Shown here in pieces: positions 61,443-64,000 of a stretch of DNA of 64,000 nt. The first letter of the stretch is position 1; each line of letters opens with the position of its first letter. The stretch spans positions 1,240,001 through 1,304,000 of the forward strand of contig NZ_JAXCHP010000001.1 of NCBI RefSeq assembly GCF_035984545.1, read 5' to 3'. Position numbers and translations under genes: made by a program. Origin of the DNA: Cryobacterium sp. GrIS_2_6. GTDB lineage: Bacteria > Actinomycetota > Actinomycetes > Actinomycetales > Microbacteriaceae. The notes under the pieces were generated by a model that saw only the letters and a list, made by a program, of their open reading frames with translations, did no database searches and was not told where the DNA came from.

Positions 61443-62599
61443 GCGACACCGACAACATGAGCGACACCGGCACCAGGAGCGCCGCCGGCAACGGCATCAC
61501 CCCGAACGGCGCATACACCCAGGTCATCCAGAGCAGCGGGCCCTTCCGGGTCGGCGACCGCGTTCAGCTGACCGGCCCCAAGAACAAGCTCAACACCATC
61601 ACGCTCGAGCCGGGCAAGGTCTTCCACACCCACAGGGGAATCCTCGCGCACGACGACATCATCGGCCTGCCCGATGCATCCGTCGTCGTGAACAATGTCG
61701 GGGTCGAGCACCTCGCCCTGCGCCCGCTGCTCAACGACTTCGTGATGTCGATGCCGCGGGGAGCTGCGATCATCTACCCCAAGGACGCCGCCCAGATCCT
61801 CGCCCAGGCCGACATCTTCCCCGGCGCGACGGTCGTCGAGGCCGGAGTGGGCTCGGGCGCGCTGTCGCTGTGGCTCCTCCGCGCGATCGGGCCGGCCGGG
61901 CACCTCGCCTCGTTCGAACGCCGGGCCGAGTTCGCCGACGTCGCGAGGGACAACGTCGCGACCTTCCTCGGCGCCGACCCTACGAACTGGACGATCACCC
62001 TCGGGGACCTTGCGGACGCACTGCCGTCCGCGGTCCCCGACCAGACCGCCGACAGGGTCGTGCTCGACATGCTCGCCCCCTGGGAATGCCTCGAGGCTGT
62101 TTCCGCCGCGCTCAAGCCTGGCGGGGTCCTGCTCTGCTACGTCGCGACCGTGACCCAGCTCTCCCGCGTCGCCGAGGCCATCCGCGGAACCGGGTTCTAC
62201 ACGAACCCGGATTCGAACGAGACAATGGTGCGCGGCTGGCACGTCGAGGGCCTCGCGGTACGCCCGGACCACCGGATGATCGGCCACACCGGATTCCTGA
62301 TCACGGCACGGCGCCTCGCACCCGACACGATCCTGCCCGAGCTCAAGCGCCGGCCGTCCAAGACCGACTTCTCCGACGCTGATGTCGAGGCCTGGACCCC
62401 TGGCGCACTCGGCGAACGCAGCGTGAGCGGAAAGGTCATGCGTAAGCGGGTGCGGATCGCGGAAGCCGGCGCGGCCACCTCCAAGGCCAGAGGCCTCGAC
62501 GGGCGGGGGCCGGCCGTCGTCGCCGCGCCACTCGACGTGCCCGGAACCACCGAGGCCACGACCGACACCACGACCGACACCGCAGCCGACGCCGGTTAG
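61439..62599 (+). CDS. trmI: tRNA (adenine-N1)-methyltransferase TrmI
   Basis: TrmI methylates A58 (m1A58) in the T loop of tRNAs, which stabilises them. The 386-residue protein has an N-terminal beta domain (GPFRVGDRVQLTGPKNKLNT), the SAM motif VVEAGVGSGALSLWLLRAIG, and VVLDMLAPWECLEA. The C-terminal 50 residues are Thr/Ala-rich and variable. The start ATG 61439 overlaps the HAD stop (ATGA). The N-terminal SDTDNMSDTG sequence contains a second ATG, so the exact start may be 18 bases later. Confidence 0.92.
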   Translation: MSDTDNMSDTGTRSAAGNGITPNGAYTQVIQSSGPFRVGDRVQLTGPKNKLNTITLEPGKVFHTHRGILAHDDIIGLPDASVVVNNVGVEHLALRPLLNDFVMSMPRGAAIIYPKDAAQILAQADIFPGATVVEAGVGSGALSLWLLRAIGPAGHLASFERRAEFADVARDNVATFLGADPTNWTITLGDLADALPSAVPDQTADRVVLDMLAPWECLEAVSAALKPGGVLLCYVATVTQLSRVAEAIRGTGFYTNPDSNETMVRGWHVEGLAVRPDHRMIGHTGFLITARRLAPDTILPELKRRPSKTDFSDADVEAWTPGALGERSVSGKVMRKRVRIAEAGAATSKARGLDGRGPAVVAAPLDVPGTTEATTDTTTDTAADAG

Positions 62600-62684
62600 G
62601 ATAGGCTCCGGCCGTGTTCGGCCTCCCGACTGTGGGCGCCAGAGGGCGCCGCACGCTGAACGTCCCACACTGAAATGAGATCCT

Positions 62685-63653
62685 GTGCGTAGAGCTTCTG
62701 CCCTCATTGCGACTGCCGGCCTGCTGCTTGCCGCCCTCACCGGGTGCAGCAGCAGTGCGGATGCCGCGTCGAGCTGCGTCGCACCCATCAGCGATGGCGC
62801 CGCCTCGAAGCTCGTTTCCGTCAACGACAACCTCGGCGCAGTTCCGAAGGTCGACTTCCCGACCCCGCTCATGACGGGGACGACCCAGGGCAGGGTCATC
62901 GTCCCCGGCTCCGGTGACAGGCTCGTCACCGGCCAGCAGGCGAAGATCGAACTGAACGTCTACAACGGGACGACGGGCTCGCCGATCCAGGTCAGCAAGT
63001 ACGACAGCTCGAGCACGAACGTGCTCACCCTCAACGACCAGACCATCAAGGGCATCACGGACGGTCTCGCCTGCGCGCAGGCCGGCTCGCGCATCGCCGT
63101 CGTCGTCTCACCGGATGACGCATTCGGACCTCAGGGCGGCAACTCCACCCTCGGGATCGCCGCAACGGACTCCCTGGTCTTCGTGATCGACGTCGTGAAG
63201 ACCTACCTTCTCCGGGCGAATGGTGCCGACCAGGCTCCGGTCAACGGTCTTCCCGCCGTCGTGCTCGACGCCAACGGCACTCCGGGGATCACGATTCCGG
63301 GCGGCACGCCGCCGGCCGACCTCCAGGTCGCGGTCCTGAAGAAGGGCACCGGCGACACCGTGAAGGAGGGCGACACGGTCACTGTGCACTACACCGGCGT
63401 CCTCTGGGCGGACAAGAAGGTCTTCGACTCCAGCTGGACCAAGGGCGCGCCGGCACAGCTCCTCGCCGTCGACGGCTCCAAGACCTCCGGCGGCGTCGTC
63501 CCCGGCTTCGCGACCGCGATCATCGGACAGACCGTGGGTTCGCAGATCCTCACCGTTGTCCCGCCCGCGAAGGGCTACGGAGACGCAGCGCAGGGAACGA
63601 TCCCGGCCGGCTCCACCCTCGTCTTCGTCATCGACATCCTCGGCATCGGCTAG
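62685..63653 (+). CDS. FKBP-type peptidyl-prolyl isomerase lipoprotein with two FKBP domains
   Basis: A 322-residue lipoprotein. A signal peptide ends in the lipobox LTGC, with C21 as the lipidated residue. Residues about 55-165 form a degenerate FKBP-like domain (GDRLVTGQQAKIELNVY to LVFVIDVV), and residues about 210-322 a complete FKBP domain (VKEGDTVTVHYTGVLW, PAQLLAVDG, GKGYGDAAQGTIPAGSTLVF region). It acts outside the membrane in protein folding. The GTG start is at 62685; TAGGCT at 62602-62607 may be its promoter. Confidence 0.9.
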   Translation: MRRASALIATAGLLLAALTGCSSSADAASSCVAPISDGAASKLVSVNDNLGAVPKVDFPTPLMTGTTQGRVIVPGSGDRLVTGQQAKIELNVYNGTTGSPIQVSKYDSSSTNVLTLNDQTIKGITDGLACAQAGSRIAVVVSPDDAFGPQGGNSTLGIAATDSLVFVIDVVKTYLLRANGADQAPVNGLPAVVLDANGTPGITIPGGTPPADLQVAVLKKGTGDTVKEGDTVTVHYTGVLWADKKVFDSSWTKGAPAQLLAVDGSKTSGGVVPGFATAIIGQTVGSQILTVVPPAKGYGDAAQGTIPAGSTLVFVIDILGIG

Positions 63654-63824
63654 CCCCACCGCTCCACGCCCTCACGCGTCACCCTACGTTCGCGAGTGCA
63701 GGGGATGCTCAAGAGCGCACCTTCGGGCGACTGAGCCGCGCCTTCGCCGGATCGGCAGGGTCGGCACGGATGCCCCAACGAATCTCTGGCCGGGATGATG
63801 CGGGCGCATCGAGCAGCATGGCGG
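63654..63824. other. intergenic stretch, possible remnant of a minus-strand gene end
   Basis: The only open frame of note is on the minus strand, with a stop at 63709-63711 and an ATG at 63819; its product would be 36 residues (ending KARLSRPKVRS), and its upstream part runs into the inverted repeat at 63825-63919. It could be a degraded C terminus. Otherwise I see nothing in this stretch. Confidence 0.25.
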
Positions 63825-63919
63825 TGGCTAACCCAGGAGATCCTTGTGGCTGGGTGGGATCGGCCGCACTGGTCCCTGGGCCGGCAACGGTCGCCCAGGC
63901 GGATCTCCTGAGTTAGCCA
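63825..63919. repeat. 95-bp inverted-repeat element next to the second DUF222 leader
   Basis: Arms TGGCTAACCCAGGAGATCC (63825-63843) and its reverse complement (63901-63919) are 19 bp with one mismatch, around a 57-base centre. The centre has the same length as that of the element at 12144-12246, but the sequences are not alike. I see no target duplication. Confidence 0.75.
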
Positions 63920-63932
63920 TCACGGGCTCGGC

Positions 63933-64000
63933 GCACTCGTTTTCAGGTATGAAACTTGGGCTGGACAGCCTAAAATTATGTGAGTAAGTCTCGTATTTCT
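63933..64000 (+). promoter_or_regulatory. conserved leader of a second DUF222-type gene (cut by the window end)
   Basis: This block aligns without gaps to the leader of the DUF222/HNH gene at 12128-12143 joined to 12255-12306: 14 of 18 and 38 of 50 bases match. The gene itself would start about 25 bases beyond the window. The site that carries the MITE-like element in the other copy (TTTCAGGT here) is uninterrupted. Confidence 0.6.

Noticed and set aside
63825..63919. Second inverted repeat as a proven MITE
   Set aside because: The flanks show no direct duplication, and its ends differ from those of the 12144-12246 element, so only an inverted repeat is claimed.

Overview
The window is G+C-rich actinobacterial DNA, most likely from the family Microbacteriaceae. 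The evidence is gene content and order: heme A/O synthases beside a SufR-less suf operon, MshC (mycothiol synthesis), the ImuA'-ImuB-DnaE2 mutasome, SURF1-DUF3099, a DUF222/HNH (13E12 repeat family) gene, actinobacterial GlgA/GlgC, and many TANNNT -10 boxes lying six to eight bases from a start codon with no Shine-Dalgarno sequence (leaderless transcripts). A genus cannot be named from this sequence alone; a Cryobacterium- or Leifsonia-like organism is a guess.

Layout. 1-2008: convergent ctaB and ctaA. 2272-6405: suf operon (sufB, sufD, Rieske ferredoxin, sufC, sufT), closed by a strong hairpin. 6558-8890: TetR regulator with a putative self-operator, then an ABC-F ATPase. 8966-12045: SURF1/zinc-finger-like/DUF3099 operon divergent from fabG and an internally deleted medium-chain dehydrogenase. 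12128-14008: a DUF222/HNH gene whose promoter leader has been invaded by a 103-bp inverted-repeat element. 14045-18392: serB-glgC, divergent glgA, an orphan ABC ATPase and ribosomal protein L31. 18529-28967: housekeeping and accessory enzymes (exonuclease, hydrolase, glycosyltransferase, phosphatases, sirtuin, rRNA/tRNA methyltransferase, D,D-carboxypeptidase, SGNH hydrolase, helicase, Lrp/AsnC). 29087-31104: TMEM175-like channel, cold-shock gene, DUF3097. 31149-37734: SOS mutasome with a LexA box and a divergent HMCES/SRAP gene. 37865-47800: membrane proteins, a J-domain/NERD-like fusion, HAD, DUF4097, an APC permease, an MFS exporter, GNAT and ArfB. 47986-50457: GH94 cellobiose phosphorylase behind a CebR-like operator. 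50606-55674: putative 10-methyl fatty-acid genes (tmsAB-like), then three membrane-protein genes of less G+C-rich codon use, next to tRNA-Leu(GAG). 56096-63653: M20 peptidase, uppP, mshC, PAC2, HAD, trmI and an FKBP lipoprotein, an order that recalls the mycobacterial mshC-PAC2-trmI neighbourhood but without proteasome genes. The window ends in the leader of a second DUF222-type gene.

The most notable signals are outside genes. First, the 103-bp element at 12144-12246 has 23-bp terminal inverted repeats and a perfect 8-bp target duplication, and the paralogous leader at 63933-64000 shows the uninterrupted site. Second, a series of 12-18-bp tandem repeat arrays sits at gene ends, and two of them (18450-18505 and 22946-23000) share nearly the same 14-bp unit. 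Third, imuA' has a LexA box directly over its promoter. Functional groups that probably work together are heme A supply with SURF1 (cytochrome oxidase), Fe-S assembly, glycogen synthesis (glgA/glgC), translesion mutagenesis with abasic-site protection, and branched-lipid synthesis.
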